A program made the position numbers and the translations under genes. The notes under the pieces were generated by a model, which was not told where the DNA came from, did not search any database, and saw nothing but the letters and a program-made list of their open reading frames with translations. Source: Hyphomonas sp. (GTDB taxonomy: Bacteria; Pseudomonadota; Alphaproteobacteria; Caulobacterales; Hyphomonadaceae). Taken from it: a DNA stretch of 64,000 bases. Below are positions 28,829-37,942 of this stretch, piece by piece. The stretch covers positions 2,728,001 through 2,792,000 of the forward strand of contig CP051229.1 of the NCBI GenBank assembly GCA_017792365.1, read 5' to 3'. The stretch's first letter is position 1, and each line of letters begins with the position of its first letter.

Positions 28829-28884
28829 CACCGCCTTAACCCCCCATTCGTAGGCAAGATTAACTTTCGGTAGGGATTCCCGGG

Positions 28885-31029
28885 ATGGGAGTCCCTGCCT
28901 CAACTATTAAGCGGTCTTCGGTGTCGATTTTGTTGCGTTCACAAGTTTCCTTGGTCGGGATTGGCCTGGCGTTTGTTCTCGGTGCAAGTCCCGCCGCTGC
29001 GGACGCGCCTGACCTCGCGCCCGATATCGAGCCGACCGCGATCGAGACCTACGAGCCGGTCTTCTTCAATCGGTTCTCGCCGCGCACAGCGCTCGACATG
29101 ATCGCACAAACCCCAGGCTTCGATATCAAGGAAAGTGAAAGCCGGCGGGGGCTTGGCCAGGGGGGCGCGAATGTCCTCATCAATTCACGGAGGATTTCCT
29201 CCAAATCAACCAGCGCGCGCGACGCGTTGAACCGGATCACTGCTGACAAGGTCGTCCGGATCGAGATCCTGGATGGCGCCAGCCTTAACATTCCCGGGCT
29301 GACCGGACAGGTGGCGAACGTAGTCGTCCGCAGAGGCGGGCTGACGGGCAACTGGGCATGGTCGCCAGAGTTTCAGGAAGATCGCACCGCCAAGCTCGAG
29401 AACGCCCGAGTCTCTGTCTCGGGTGAGTTTCAGGACCTCGACTACACTCTTGCGCTCGAGTCCAAGCAGTTCGGTGACGGCTCCGCCGGGATGGAGACAG
29501 TGCTCGCCGCCGACGGTTTGACGGCGATCGAGGTGCGTGACGAGGATCAGGATGGCAATGGCGAGCGCAGGGAGGTGAACCTTGCCCTCAAGCATGAATC
29601 CCTCGCAGGCAGCTTCGCCAACCTCACGCTTTCAGGCGCCACGTTTAACGGCGGCGGACGGGAAGTATCGCAGCGAACCGTAGATGACGGGACGGAATAC
29701 CTTCGGTTGTTCTCGGACAATAACGATAACGTCGAAGGGGAGATCAGCGCCGATTATGAATTCGGATTGGGGCCCGGGCGTCTAAAGCTGATTGGCCTGC
29801 AGCGCATGAACGAGCGTGAGCCCCAGTCGCAATCCATTGCCACCTACTTTGGCGTTCAGGCTGACACGGGTTCCAGATTCGGCTCCGTCAACGAGTCTGG
29901 AGAGACGATCGCCCGCGCCGAATACGGCTGGATCGATAGCGGCGACAACGACTGGCAGATATCGCTTGAAGGGGCCTTCAACTATCTCGACACGACGTCT
30001 GACCTGTCGACGCTGAGCGGCGGATCGTTTGTCGATGTTCCTCTGACGAACGCGACGACCCGGATTGAGGAGCGCCGCACTGAAGCCGCGCTGGTGCATG
30101 GCCGCAGACTTACCGAGAACGTGGTGTTCCAGGGGTCGGCGGGCGTCGAGTATTCTGAGCTCTCCCAGTCCGGCGCGGTTGGCCAGGTTCGAGATTTCGT
30201 GCGTCCGAAGGGCTTTGCATCGGTGTCGTGGCAACCGACGGAGAACTGGGATTTCGCGCTGCGTCTTGAGCGTCAGGTCGGGCAGCTTGATTTTGGAGAC
30301 TTTGCGTCTTCGGTAAACCTCAACAACGAGGCGGGTCAGCAGCAGGTCGGCAATCCGGAAATCGTCCCGGAACAGAGCTGGGACGTGGACCTGGAGGCCA
30401 ATGGCGGCCTTGGGGCATACGGCGCAGTGCGCATAAGCCTCTACGCGCGCGACATCTCTGACGTGAACGACAACATCCTGTTCGCGCGGGTGATCGAGGA
30501 CGACGGTTCCATCTCCATTGACGAGGGGCCGGGCAATCTCGACAGCGCAGAGGTCTACGGAATGGATTTGTCCGGGACGCTGGAGCTTGAGCCGTTAGGC
30601 TTTGCAGGCGCCAAGGTGGACTGGAACGCCGGCCTTCGCGAAGCGTCCATTGTCGATCAGGTCACCGGTGAAGAGCGGTCGCTCAACAATCAGACGACCC
30701 GATATTACAGCTTCCGTTTTCGCCAGGACGTGCCGAATACCGACTGGGCGTGGGGTTTTGGATATCGTGACGACCGCAGGTCGCCCTTCTACCGCATCAC
30801 GCAGCTGAACCAGCGCTCGGATTCGACGGGGAACCTGAGCGTCTTCGTGCAGCAGAAGGATCTCGCCGGACTGAACGCCCGTATCAGCGTCGACAACCTG
30901 CTTGATGCGGACGACAACTTCCAGCGGATCGCTTACGCGGGCACGAGGCTTGACCCGATCGACTTCATCGAACGTCGATCGCGCAACCGCGGCATGGAAG
31001 TGCGGCTGAGCATCTCCGGCAACTTCTAG
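28885..31029 (+). CDS. TonB-dependent receptor (plug and barrel), first copy
   Basis: 714-residue outer-membrane receptor of unknown substrate. A signal peptide (SLVGIGLAFVLGASPAAAD) precedes the plug domain with ALDMIAQTPGFDIKESESRR, NVLINSRRISSKS and VRIEILDGASLNIPGLTGQV. The beta-barrel is rich in alternating aromatic/hydrophobic strands and ends in Phe (LSISGNF), as usual for outer-membrane barrels. The plug closely resembles that of the second receptor at 54232-56411 (paralogue). Alternative start codons exist; ATG 28885 precedes the signal. No TonB or transport partner is nearby. Confidence 0.88.
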   Translation: MGVPASTIKRSSVSILLRSQVSLVGIGLAFVLGASPAAADAPDLAPDIEPTAIETYEPVFFNRFSPRTALDMIAQTPGFDIKESESRRGLGQGGANVLINSRRISSKSTSARDALNRITADKVVRIEILDGASLNIPGLTGQVANVVVRRGGLTGNWAWSPEFQEDRTAKLENARVSVSGEFQDLDYTLALESKQFGDGSAGMETVLAADGLTAIEVRDEDQDGNGERREVNLALKHESLAGSFANLTLSGATFNGGGREVSQRTVDDGTEYLRLFSDNNDNVEGEISADYEFGLGPGRLKLIGLQRMNEREPQSQSIATYFGVQADTGSRFGSVNESGETIARAEYGWIDSGDNDWQISLEGAFNYLDTTSDLSTLSGGSFVDVPLTNATTRIEERRTEAALVHGRRLTENVVFQGSAGVEYSELSQSGAVGQVRDFVRPKGFASVSWQPTENWDFALRLERQVGQLDFGDFASSVNLNNEAGQQQVGNPEIVPEQSWDVDLEANGGLGAYGAVRISLYARDISDVNDNILFARVIEDDGSISIDEGPGNLDSAEVYGMDLSGTLELEPLGFAGAKVDWNAGLREASIVDQVTGEERSLNNQTTRYYSFRFRQDVPNTDWAWGFGYRDDRRSPFYRITQLNQRSDSTGNLSVFVQQKDLAGLNARISVDNLLDADDNFQRIAYAGTRLDPIDFIERRSRNRGMEVRLSISGNF

Positions 31030-31114
31030 GACTCGACTACGCACGGCGCCTACCAGCTGGAACTGCACCAGCCCAAACACCTAAATCATTAGTTGACTAG
31101 TTGGCTGCGATGGT

Positions 31115-31138
31115 TTCCTATGCGCAAAAGCGCAGGAA
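31115..31138 (+). promoter_or_regulatory. Leader hairpin covering the blaI ribosome binding site
   Basis: TTCC (31115-31118) and TGCGC (31121-31125) pair with GCGCA-GGAA (31130-31138) across an AAAA loop, with two bulged bases. The GGAA arm is the predicted Shine-Dalgarno of the blaI-type gene whose ATG is at 31148. About 15 bases upstream lies TAGT-TG-ACTA (31090-31099), a short palindrome that could be a BlaI operator. Structure is seen; function is inferred. Confidence 0.35.
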
Positions 31139-31147
31139 GCAGAAGCC

Positions 31148-31549
31148 ATGGCGAGACCCAAGTCCGAAATCCTTACCGACGCAGAACAACGCATCATGCG
31201 CGTCCTGTGGGATCGGAAGGAGGCGAGCGTTCGCGATGTGACCGAGGCGCTGCAGGAAACCTATCCCGTTGCCTACAACACCGTGCTCACGCTTCTCCGC
31301 ATCCTGACCGAGAAGAAGTACGTCAAGCCGAGGCAGGTGGGTCGCGCCTTCGTGTACAGAACGCTTGTATCGCGCCATGAAGCGCGGACTCAGGCGATGA
31401 CGAAACTCGTCAGCCAGTTTTTCGAAGGATCGCCGACAGAACTCGCGCAGCATCTGATCAAGACCAAAGCGCTGGACCTCGACGAGCTGCAGGCCATCCG
31501 CGCCCAGATCGAAGCTGAAACCGATACCAAGGGGGGATCTGATGAATGA
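31148..31549 (+). CDS. BlaI/MecI-family transcriptional repressor
   Basis: 133-residue winged-helix repressor that is normally inactivated by proteolysis when its M56 sensor is triggered. DNA-binding half: LTDAEQRIMRVLWDRKEASV, RDVTEALQETYPVAYNTVLT and LLRILTEKKYVKPRQVGRAF. The dimerisation half ends in a helix (ALDLDELQAIRAQIEAETD). Its stop overlaps the start of the M56 gene by eight bases. No beta-lactamase gene is linked, so the target is unknown; autoregulation is likely for the family. Confidence 0.9.
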   Translation: MARPKSEILTDAEQRIMRVLWDRKEASVRDVTEALQETYPVAYNTVLTLLRILTEKKYVKPRQVGRAFVYRTLVSRHEARTQAMTKLVSQFFEGSPTELAQHLIKTKALDLDELQAIRAQIEAETDTKGGSDE

Positions 31550-33615
31550 TCTGCACTGGGTGACCGCGCTGGTCAGCGCTCATCTTGGTCACAGCCTGGC
31601 GTTATCCGCATGTCTCGCAGGCATCTTGTTGGCGACGCGGAACATGTCGGGCGCGGCCCGTTATTCACTCTGCGCCTTCGCGATGGTTGCGGCGATTGTT
31701 CTGCCGGTCATCGTTTTCAGCCCGGGTTCGAGCGTTGGCGACCGGTTGCTGAAGGCCGTCGGCGCTCCGATCACCCTATCTGGAGAGACTGCCGCCATGA
31801 CGGCGAATGCGGCGGATCCAATAGTTTCCGTCACGCAGATAGCGGCCGCTGATAGAGCGACAGGTCCATTCGAAGCGACACCGGCAAGGACCTCCGAGGC
31901 CGCGATCGGCGATCCCGCCGCGGCGCTGGCGCCCGAGGTCTACACGCAGCCGACAAGTGATCTGATCGCTACAGGGTGGGGCGTCTCTGCGAGATGGGCG
32001 AATGAGGCAGCAGCCATTCTCTCGCAGGCGCTGTCGATTTTGCCGGACTTCACACTTTTCCTCGTCTGCGCCTGGGTGGTGGGTTCGTTGGTTCTGCTGA
32101 CGAAGACCGCACGGGATCTTGCGTCCTCAGCCGTCATGCTTCGCAATGCCCAGCCGATCGATCTGCCGCCTGTGCTGGCCAGAAGATTTGAAGGCGTAAG
32201 GATCGCCGTAAGCGACCGTACACCCGGACCAATTGCCGCCGGCATCCTGCGTCCGAGCATTCTGCTCCCGTTGGGCTTCGAGACGCAGCTCGCCAGCCCG
32301 GGCATTGCAGCGCTGCTCGAGCATGAGCGGGCCCATATTGAACGTCGCGACATGCTCGTCGCCCTCCTGCAGAGGATCGCCCTGGCGCTGCTCTGGTGGA
32401 GCCCTGCGCTTCACTGGATCAGCCGCCGGATGGACGAGGAGCGGGAGGTGGCCTGTGATGAGGTTGCGGTCGACCGAACAGGCGACGCGCGCGCTTTCGC
32501 ACTGACGCTGACAGACCAGGCCGAAATCCAGATGGGCGCGCGGACCCCGCAACTGGCGGCCGGTGCGATCGGCGGCAAATCCCAGTTTGGCCGCCGGATC
32601 CGCAGATTGATCGAATTGCGGGCCAATGGATCGACAGGGGCCATGCGCGGCGGTCAGGGGGCGGGTCGGCTGGCATTTACCGGGCTGGCGGCCGTTGCCC
32701 TGCTCGCTGCCTGCCTCACGCCAGTCGTAGAGGCGAAGGATCAACCGAAGGCGGTGCAGCTGGCCCAGGTTGCGAACACGATTGATGAGGTGGATGCGCA
32801 ACCTCCGGCCGAGCCGGCTCCGCCGCCTGCACCGCCAGCTTCGGCGCCGGAAGCCGTTCCATTGGCGCCGTTGCCGCCCATCCCGCAAGTTACGGATCGG
32901 TTCCAATCCGATCGGCATGAGGACGTCGCTGCGCTCCTCGCAGATGACATGCTCGCTGATCTGCCGGAGCTGGTCGAAGAGATACTGGAGAGTATCGAGC
33001 AGGCGGGAGTGGGCGACGACGACTTCTCGGCAGACTGGCAGGAGGAGCTTGAGGACATGCGCCGCGAGCTGCGGGACGAGTTTGGTCCCGAGTTTCGGAT
33101 GCACCTCGCCAATGAGCTTGCCCGTGGACGCGCGGAACGTGAGCGGGCGATGGCCGAAGCCCGGGCGGAGATCGCTCGTGCGCGCGCCGAGATGGAGCGT
33201 GAGCTGGCGCGCGCCAGCGTCGAGATTGAGCGTGCAAAGGCGGAGGTGGCGCGGGCATTGGCCAGCTCGGACGCTCACGGACTGAGCCCGGAAGAGCGCG
33301 AAGCGATCCGGCGCGATGTCGAGCAGGCGCTGGAGGAGGCCCGGGAGGAGATGCGCGGCGAGGGAACGCGGAGACCTCGACATCCACTTCGATTTCGAGT
33401 CCGACGACAGCGGACAGGAATGGGAGGAGGAACTGGAGGGGCAGGATCACGGATCGCTCGACCGTGAGTTCTACCAGCCGTCAGGCCCAAATGAGAGGGC
33501 GTTTATCCATGGTCCGCGCGCTGCGCCGGAGGAGTTCCGGGATTTTGCGGCGTTGGACCGGCCCCGGTATCCGAATTCATGGGCGCCGCCGAGCACATGT
33601 CCCCAACAGGGGTAG
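31542..33615 (+). CDS. BlaR1/MecR1-like M56 sensor peptidase with long coiled coil (frameshifted)
   Basis: 690 residues after removing one extra G at 33362-33364; the corrected frame ends acidic (GDLDIHFDFESDDSGQEWEE) and stops at 33615. The N-terminal half is polytopic (HSLALSACLAGILLATRN; YSLCAFAMVAAIVLPVIVF; FTLFLVCAWVVGSLVLLT). The gluzincin site LLEHERAHIERRDM (HExxH-type, H-E-R-A-H) and downstream DEEREVACDEVAVD complete the M56 active site. After the last helix comes a Pro-rich linker and an Arg/Glu/Ala coiled coil (RARAEMERELARASVEIERA) not typical of BlaR1. No penicillin-binding domain is seen. Paired with the BlaI repressor. Confidence 0.83.
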
Positions 33616-33786
33616 CAGGGGCCGTCCGCGCGCCGTCGGGCACTTGACTCTTTGAGCCTAATCGGGTTTCTGCCCCTTCTCTCGTCGTCTGTGGATGCCG
33701 GGAGCATGACGGGTGGTGCGTCGCCGCCGTTGCAATCGCCATGAACGATAGGGTTCTGGCCGGAACGCGCCAAGATTGAGGTAGTT

Positions 33787-34404
33787 ATGACCAAGCGCCT
33801 GAAGGCGAAGTACAAGCTTGATCGCCGCGTTGGCGAGAACGTCTGGGGCCGCGCCAAGAGCCCCTTCAACAGCCGCCAGACCCGCCCCGGCCAGCATGGC
33901 GCCCGTCGCGCCGGCAAGCCTTCGGACTTCGGCATCCAGCTGATGGCGAAGCAGAAGCTCAAGGGTCACTACGGCGAGATGACCGAAAAGCAGTTCCGCC
34001 GCACCTACGAAGAGGCTGCGCGCCGGAAGGGCAACACCGCCGAGCTGCTGGTGGGTCTCCTTGAATCGCGTCTCGATGCGCTCGTTTACCGCGCCAAGTT
34101 CGTCCCCACGATCTTTGCTGCGCGTCAGTTCGTGAACCACGGCCACGTCACGGTGAACGGCCGCAAGGCGAACGTCGCCTCGATGAGCCTGAAGCCGGGT
34201 GACGTGGTCCAGGTGAAGGAAAAGTCGCGCAACATGGCCCTCGTGATCGAGGCGATGGGTTCTGGCGAGCGCGACCTGCCCGATTACCTGGAAGTCGACG
34301 CCAAGGCGATGACGGCGACCTATGTGCGCATGCCGTCGCTGGACGAGATCCCGTACGCGGCCCGCATGGAGCCGAACCTGGTGGTCGAGTATTACTCGTC
34401 CTGA
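33787..34404 (+). CDS. rpsD: 30S ribosomal protein S4
   Basis: Primary 16S rRNA-binding protein that nucleates 30S assembly. 205 residues. N terminus [21 protein letters not shown]4 RNA-binding domain [53 protein letters not shown] terminus [17 protein letters not shown] lies five bases before the ATG. It is a single-gene unit, with about 170 bases of upstream noncoding DNA and a strong terminator downstream. Codon use is strongly biased, as expected for a highly expressed gene. Confidence 0.98.
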   Translation: MTKRLKAKYKLDRRVGENVWGRAKSPFNSRQTRPGQHGARRAGKPSDFGIQLMAKQKLKGHYGEMTEKQFRRTYEEAARRKGNTAELLVGLLESRLDALVYRAKFVPTIFAARQFVNHGHVTVNGRKANVASMSLKPGDVVQVKEKSRNMALVIEAMGSGERDLPDYLEVDAKAMTATYVRMPSLDEIPYAARMEPNLVVEYYSS

Positions 34405-34433
34405 TCCGGGTCCCGACAATCAGTTAGACGGAT

Positions 34434-34461
34434 AACGGCCCTTCGGGGCCGTTTTCTTTTT
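34434..34461 (+). terminator. Rho-independent terminator after rpsD
   Basis: A perfect eight-base-pair stem AACGGCCC / GGGCCGTT closed by a UUCG tetraloop (34442-34445), followed by TTCTTTTT. It begins 30 bases after the rpsD stop. This is the clearest intrinsic terminator in the window. Confidence 0.92.
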
Positions 34462-34514
34462 GCGCGCCGTAACGCGCGCGACCATACTCGCCGGGTTTAC
34501 GGAAGAGGTGGGAT

Positions 34515-35351
34515 ATGGCCGATCAGCCGAGTCTTGATGATGTTGTCGCCGCTACGGTCGTCGACCCGGGATCAACTCATGAGTTCCGCCTGGCCGATCG
34601 GGCACAGCGGAACGAGGAGCTGTTTCCCGACAAGGATCAGGCCAAGGACTCGCTGAAGGCCGACGCCCAGGCAATCGACGAGCTGCAGGACGCGCTGTTC
34701 GCGGCTCAGTGCGGTTCGCTGCTCGTCGTGCTGCAGGGGATCGATACAGCCGGCAAGGACGGCACCACCAAAGCGGTCTTCAAGTACACATCGCCCTTAG
34801 GCGTGCGCGTGCATCCGTTCGGCAAGCCGACCGATATCGAACTGGCGCACGACTACCTGTGGCGGGTCCATCAGGTGGCCCCTCGCAACGGCCATATCGC
34901 GGTGTTCAACCGATCGCATTACGAAGATGTGCTGGTCGTGAAGGTGCGGAATTTGGCCCCGAGCGAGAAGGTCGAACAGCGTTACGAGCAGATCAACCAG
35001 TTCGAGAAGCACCTCGTGGAGAACGGCACGCGTGTGCTGAAGCTGATGCTGCACATCTCGAAGGAGGAGCAGGGCGAACGGCTTCAGGAGCGTCTTGATG
35101 TTCCCAAGAAGCGCTGGAAGTTCAATCCGTCGGACCTCGAGGATCGCAAGCTTTGGGACGATTACCAAGACGCCTACGAGACGATGCTGCGGCGGTGCTC
35201 AACCCCTTGGGCCCCCTGGTATGTCGTTCCATCCGACAGCCGCTCGCGGCGCGCTGCGATCGCGGCGCGGCTGGTTAGGCGAGAGCTGGAAGCGATGGAC
35301 CCGCAATTCCCGGAGACCGACTATCGTCCGGAGCAGTTCAAGATCGATTAG
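34515..35351 (+). CDS. PPK2-family polyphosphate kinase
   Basis: Transfers phosphate between polyphosphate and nucleotides. 278 residues, single-domain PPK2. Walker A loop VLQGIDTAGKDGTTKAVFKY (about 72-91), with KPTDIELAHDYLWRVHQVAP, the Walker B-like IAVFNRSHYEDVLVVKV, and the lid region DVPKKRWKFNPSDLEDRKLW. The C terminus WYVVPSDSRSRRAAIAARLV is typical. The layout suits class III or class I enzymes; which nucleotide it uses cannot be told by eye. Its ATG follows AGAGGTGGG. Confidence 0.9.
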   Translation: MADQPSLDDVVAATVVDPGSTHEFRLADRAQRNEELFPDKDQAKDSLKADAQAIDELQDALFAAQCGSLLVVLQGIDTAGKDGTTKAVFKYTSPLGVRVHPFGKPTDIELAHDYLWRVHQVAPRNGHIAVFNRSHYEDVLVVKVRNLAPSEKVEQRYEQINQFEKHLVENGTRVLKLMLHISKEEQGERLQERLDVPKKRWKFNPSDLEDRKLWDDYQDAYETMLRRCSTPWAPWYVVPSDSRSRRAAIAARLVRRELEAMDPQFPETDYRPEQFKID

Positions 35352-35371
35352 AACTGTTCAGATTGCATTCA

Positions 35372-35386
35372 TATCGAAAAACGATA
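35372..35386. promoter_or_regulatory. TATCG-AAAAA-CGATA inverted repeat upstream of a lipoprotein gene
   Basis: Perfect five-base arms around an A5 spacer, 32 bases before the ATG at 35419. A repeat of identical design (TATTG-AAAAA-CAATA) lies upstream of the nearby GIN-domain gene (36536-36550). Position and shared form suggest one regulator binding both. The surrounding stretch (ATAAATATC) is notably AT-rich. Confidence 0.5.
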
Positions 35387-35418
35387 AATATCTCGGTCAG
35401 TCAAGCAAGGGGCCGGAT

Positions 35419-35781
35419 ATGTACAAGACTCTCATCACTGTAGCCGTTTCTGCGGCGGCGATCTCCACCTCGGGGTGTGTGATCGTTGCAGGTGATTTCG
35501 ACGATGATTCCAGTTTCACTCGCACCGGCGACATTATGGGATCGGTGGTCGATTCCCGCGGCGTTTCCATCACGGCGCGGTCGAACGGGTGCACCGACAA
35601 GTCATACTACGCTGTCGATATCGACCGCGACGATGGTCGGTATGAAGTGAGCTTCGATCGCGTGCGGGAAGATCACTGCCGAGCGCTTCTGCGCGATGGC
35701 GTTGAGCTGACCTGGAGCTATCCCGAACTGGGCATCCCCGAGGGTGCGCCAGTCATCATCAAGACGCGGTCGAAGAGCTAG
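35419..35781 (+). CDS. Small putative lipoprotein, function unknown
   Basis: 120 residues from ATG 35419. The N terminus MYKTLITVAVSAAAISTSGC resembles a lipoprotein signal (lipidated Cys at 20). The mature part is short, acidic at its start (DFDDDSS) and beta-rich, with two further cysteines (SNGCTDKSYYAVDIDRDD; REDHCRALLRDG). The frame extends upstream into ppk2 but that part is antisense to nothing and lacks a start site. It faces the GIN-domain gene tail-to-tail. No family recognised. Confidence 0.68.
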   Translation: MYKTLITVAVSAAAISTSGCVIVAGDFDDDSSFTRTGDIMGSVVDSRGVSITARSNGCTDKSYYAVDIDRDDGRYEVSFDRVREDHCRALLRDGVELTWSYPELGIPEGAPVIIKTRSKS

Positions 35782-35843
35782 ACTGTTGAGACATGAGCTC
35801 GTCGCCGAGGCCCGGGTCTCGGCGACGGCTGCTTGCTGTCTGA

Positions 35844-36485
35844 CTAGCTCTTGCGGACGGATCCACCGCTGGACGTATCGCGCGTGATGGTCTGCGGGTC
35901 GCCGTAGACCTTGATGTCGCCGCCGCTTGACGCCTCGCCGACGAGAGAGCGCGCCGCCCAGACATCGGCGTCTGCGCCCGATGAGGCGCTGGCGGAAACC
36001 ATCTGGCACTGCAAACGCTCGCCATCGAAGTTGGAGCCGGACGATACGGAAACCGTCAGCGCGTCGCAGGAGCCAGCAAGCTCGATATCGGCGCCGCTGC
36101 TGACGCTGACCGCGACATCCCTGAACTGAAGGTTTGACCCAGCAACATCGGAGCCCGAGGAGGCGGAGATTTCAGAATAGTCAGGCGCCGACACGGTAAC
36201 GGTGACCTTGTCGGACGAGCCCCAGCTCCAGCCGCTGCGGTTCTTGCGCCCGATGTGGAGTGTGTCGCCACGCTTCTCGACTTTGAGCCGCTCAAGGGCC
36301 CTTTCAGACCCTTCGGCGCGGATATCGTATGCGCCCTGCTGAATAACGACGTCGACACCGGCGGACGCGTCGATCGCGTCGAAGTCCGTGAAGGAGAATG
36401 ATTGCTCGTCCGCGTGCGCGACAAGTGCTGTTGCGCTAGCAAGAACGATTGCGACTGTAGTGGAGATCAGGGTGGTTTGGCGCAT
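35844..36485 (-). CDS. Exported GIN-domain (DUF2807-like) protein
   Basis: 213 residues. Sec signal peptide (STTVAIVLASATALVAHA) followed by a right-handed beta-solenoid type domain: FTDFDAIDASAGVDVVIQQG at its start is the hallmark of head GIN/DUF2807 proteins. It continues in repeats of the form ISASSGSDVAGSNL, VSVSSGADIELAGS, VSVSSGSNFDGER, ASASSGADADVW and EASSGGDIKVYG, each one solenoid turn. Family function is unclear (putative adhesin or envelope-stress output). ATG 36485 is chosen over GTG 36488; AGAGGAC lies upstream of both. Confidence 0.88.
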   Translation of the reverse strand: MRQTTLISTTVAIVLASATALVAHADEQSFSFTDFDAIDASAGVDVVIQQGAYDIRAEGSERALERLKVEKRGDTLHIGRKNRSGWSWGSSDKVTVTVSAPDYSEISASSGSDVAGSNLQFRDVAVSVSSGADIELAGSCDALTVSVSSGSNFDGERLQCQMVSASASSGADADVWAARSLVGEASSGGDIKVYGDPQTITRDTSSGGSVRKS

Positions 36486-36535
36486 CACTTAGGTCCTCTG
36501 ACGGGATTTGGATGACAGACGCCTAACACGTTGTT

Positions 36536-36550
36536 TATTGAAAAACAATA
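36536..36550. promoter_or_regulatory. TATTG-AAAAA-CAATA inverted repeat upstream of the GIN-domain gene
   Basis: Perfect five-base arms around an A5 spacer, 51 bases upstream of the GIN-domain ATG (leftward gene) and directly after the rimO stop. Same architecture as the repeat at 35372-35386. It could alternatively serve as a weak terminator of rimO, but the arms are AT-rich and short. Confidence 0.48.
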
Positions 36551-36551
36551 T

Positions 36552-37886
36552 TTAGTTGATGGCCAGCTCGCCCCAGAGATCGCATTGGTCGGCATCGGTG
36601 ACGCGAACCTTGACGATGTCTCCCGCCTGAACGTTATCGGCGCGTGAGATGAACACGGCGCCGTCGATTTCCGGAGCGTCGGCTTTCGTGCGGCCGGTTG
36701 CGCCGTCTTCGTCGACCTCGTCGATGAGCACATCCACTGTGGCGCCGATGAGCGACTGCGAGCGCTGGTCGGACAGCTCAGCCTGCAGCGCCATAAAGCG
36801 ATGCCACCGCTCGTCGATGACCTCGTCCGGGACCTGCCCGTCGAGTTGCGAGGATTTGGCGGTGGCGACGTTCTCGTACTTGAAGCAGCCGGCGCGATCG
36901 ATCTTCGCCGCTTTCAGCCAGTCGAGCAGGAACTGGAAGTCTTCTTCGGTCTCGCCGGGAAAGCCGACGATGAAGCTTGAGCGGATCGCGAGCTCTGGCG
37001 CCCTGGCGCGCCAGTTCAGGATGCGGTCGAGCGTCTTTTCCTGATTTGCGGGGCGCCGCATCGCCTTGAGCACGGTGGGGCTGGCGTGCTGGAACGGGAT
37101 GTCGAGGTAGGGGAGGATCCGCCCATCGGCCATCAGGTCGATGACGGCGTCGACGTGCGGATAGGGGTACACGTAGTGAAGCCTGACCCAGGCGCCGAGC
37201 TCGCCGAGCCCCTCGCACAGATCGATGAACCGGGTTTCGCGCTCGACGCCCTTCCAGTTGTAGCGGGCATAGCGGACGTCTTGTCCGTAGGCGGACGTGT
37301 CCTGGCTGATGACCAGGAGCTCCTTGACGCCGGACGCGACCAGCTGCTCGGCTTCGCGGAGCACCGCGTCGATCCGGCGCGAGACCAGATCGCCGCGCAG
37401 CGACGGGATGATACAGAACGAGCAGCGGTTTGAGCAGCCTTCCGAGATCTTGAGGTAGGCATAGTGCCGGGGCGTGAGCCGCACGCCGCTCGGCGGCACG
37501 AGGGAGACGAATGGGTGGTCGGGGGCGGGCAGGTGCTCGTGGACAGCTTCCATCACCTGCTCGTACTGGTGCGGGCCCGTCACCGCCAGAACGCCGGGAT
37601 GGCGCGAGGTGATGACCTCGGCTTCCGCGCCAAGGCATCCCGTAACGATTACGCGGCCGTTCTCGTTGATGGCCTCGCCGATCGCTTCCAGGCTCTCGTC
37701 GCGCGCGGAATCCAGAAACCCGCACGTATTGACCAGAACGAGGTCGGCGCCCTGATAGTCCGGGGAAATTGCGTATCCCTCGGACCGCAGACGCGTGATG
37801 ATCCGCTCGGAATCGACCAGCGCCTTGGGACACCCCAGGGAGACGATCCCGACCTTTGGCTGGCTGATGGTGTTTTGTTCACTCAT
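36552..37886 (-). CDS. rimO: Ribosomal protein S12 methylthiotransferase RimO
   Basis: Radical-SAM iron-sulfur enzyme that adds a methylthio group to the conserved Asp of S12. 444 residues from ATG 37886 ([18 protein letters not shown]). The N-terminal UPF0004 domain has [14 protein letters not shown] and [13 protein letters not shown]. The radical SAM triad is in [19 protein letters not shown]. The sequence [17 protein letters not shown] and the C-terminal TRAM domain ([12 protein letters not shown]) distinguish RimO from MiaB. The frame extends 13 codons upstream without support. Confidence 0.95.
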   Translation of the reverse strand: MSEQNTISQPKVGIVSLGCPKALVDSERIITRLRSEGYAISPDYQGADLVLVNTCGFLDSARDESLEAIGEAINENGRVIVTGCLGAEAEVITSRHPGVLAVTGPHQYEQVMEAVHEHLPAPDHPFVSLVPPSGVRLTPRHYAYLKISEGCSNRCSFCIIPSLRGDLVSRRIDAVLREAEQLVASGVKELLVISQDTSAYGQDVRYARYNWKGVERETRFIDLCEGLGELGAWVRLHYVYPYPHVDAVIDLMADGRILPYLDIPFQHASPTVLKAMRRPANQEKTLDRILNWRARAPELAIRSSFIVGFPGETEEDFQFLLDWLKAAKIDRAGCFKYENVATAKSSQLDGQVPDEVIDERWHRFMALQAELSDQRSQSLIGATVDVLIDEVDEDGATGRTKADAPEIDGAVFISRADNVQAGDIVKVRVTDADQCDLWGELAIN

Positions 37887-37942
37887 GCGGGGCGGCCTAT
37901 AGCAGGCGGTCCTGCCCGGCGCCATAGGCAGCGCTGCCAGGA

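Noticed and set aside
28672-28884. Possible small RNA in the gap before the TonB receptor
   Set aside because: Several weak hairpins but no T-run terminator or conserved promoter pair.
33644-33672. sigma70 promoter for rpsD from TTGACT
   Set aside because: The -10 region is not recognisable; evidence too weak to list as a feature.
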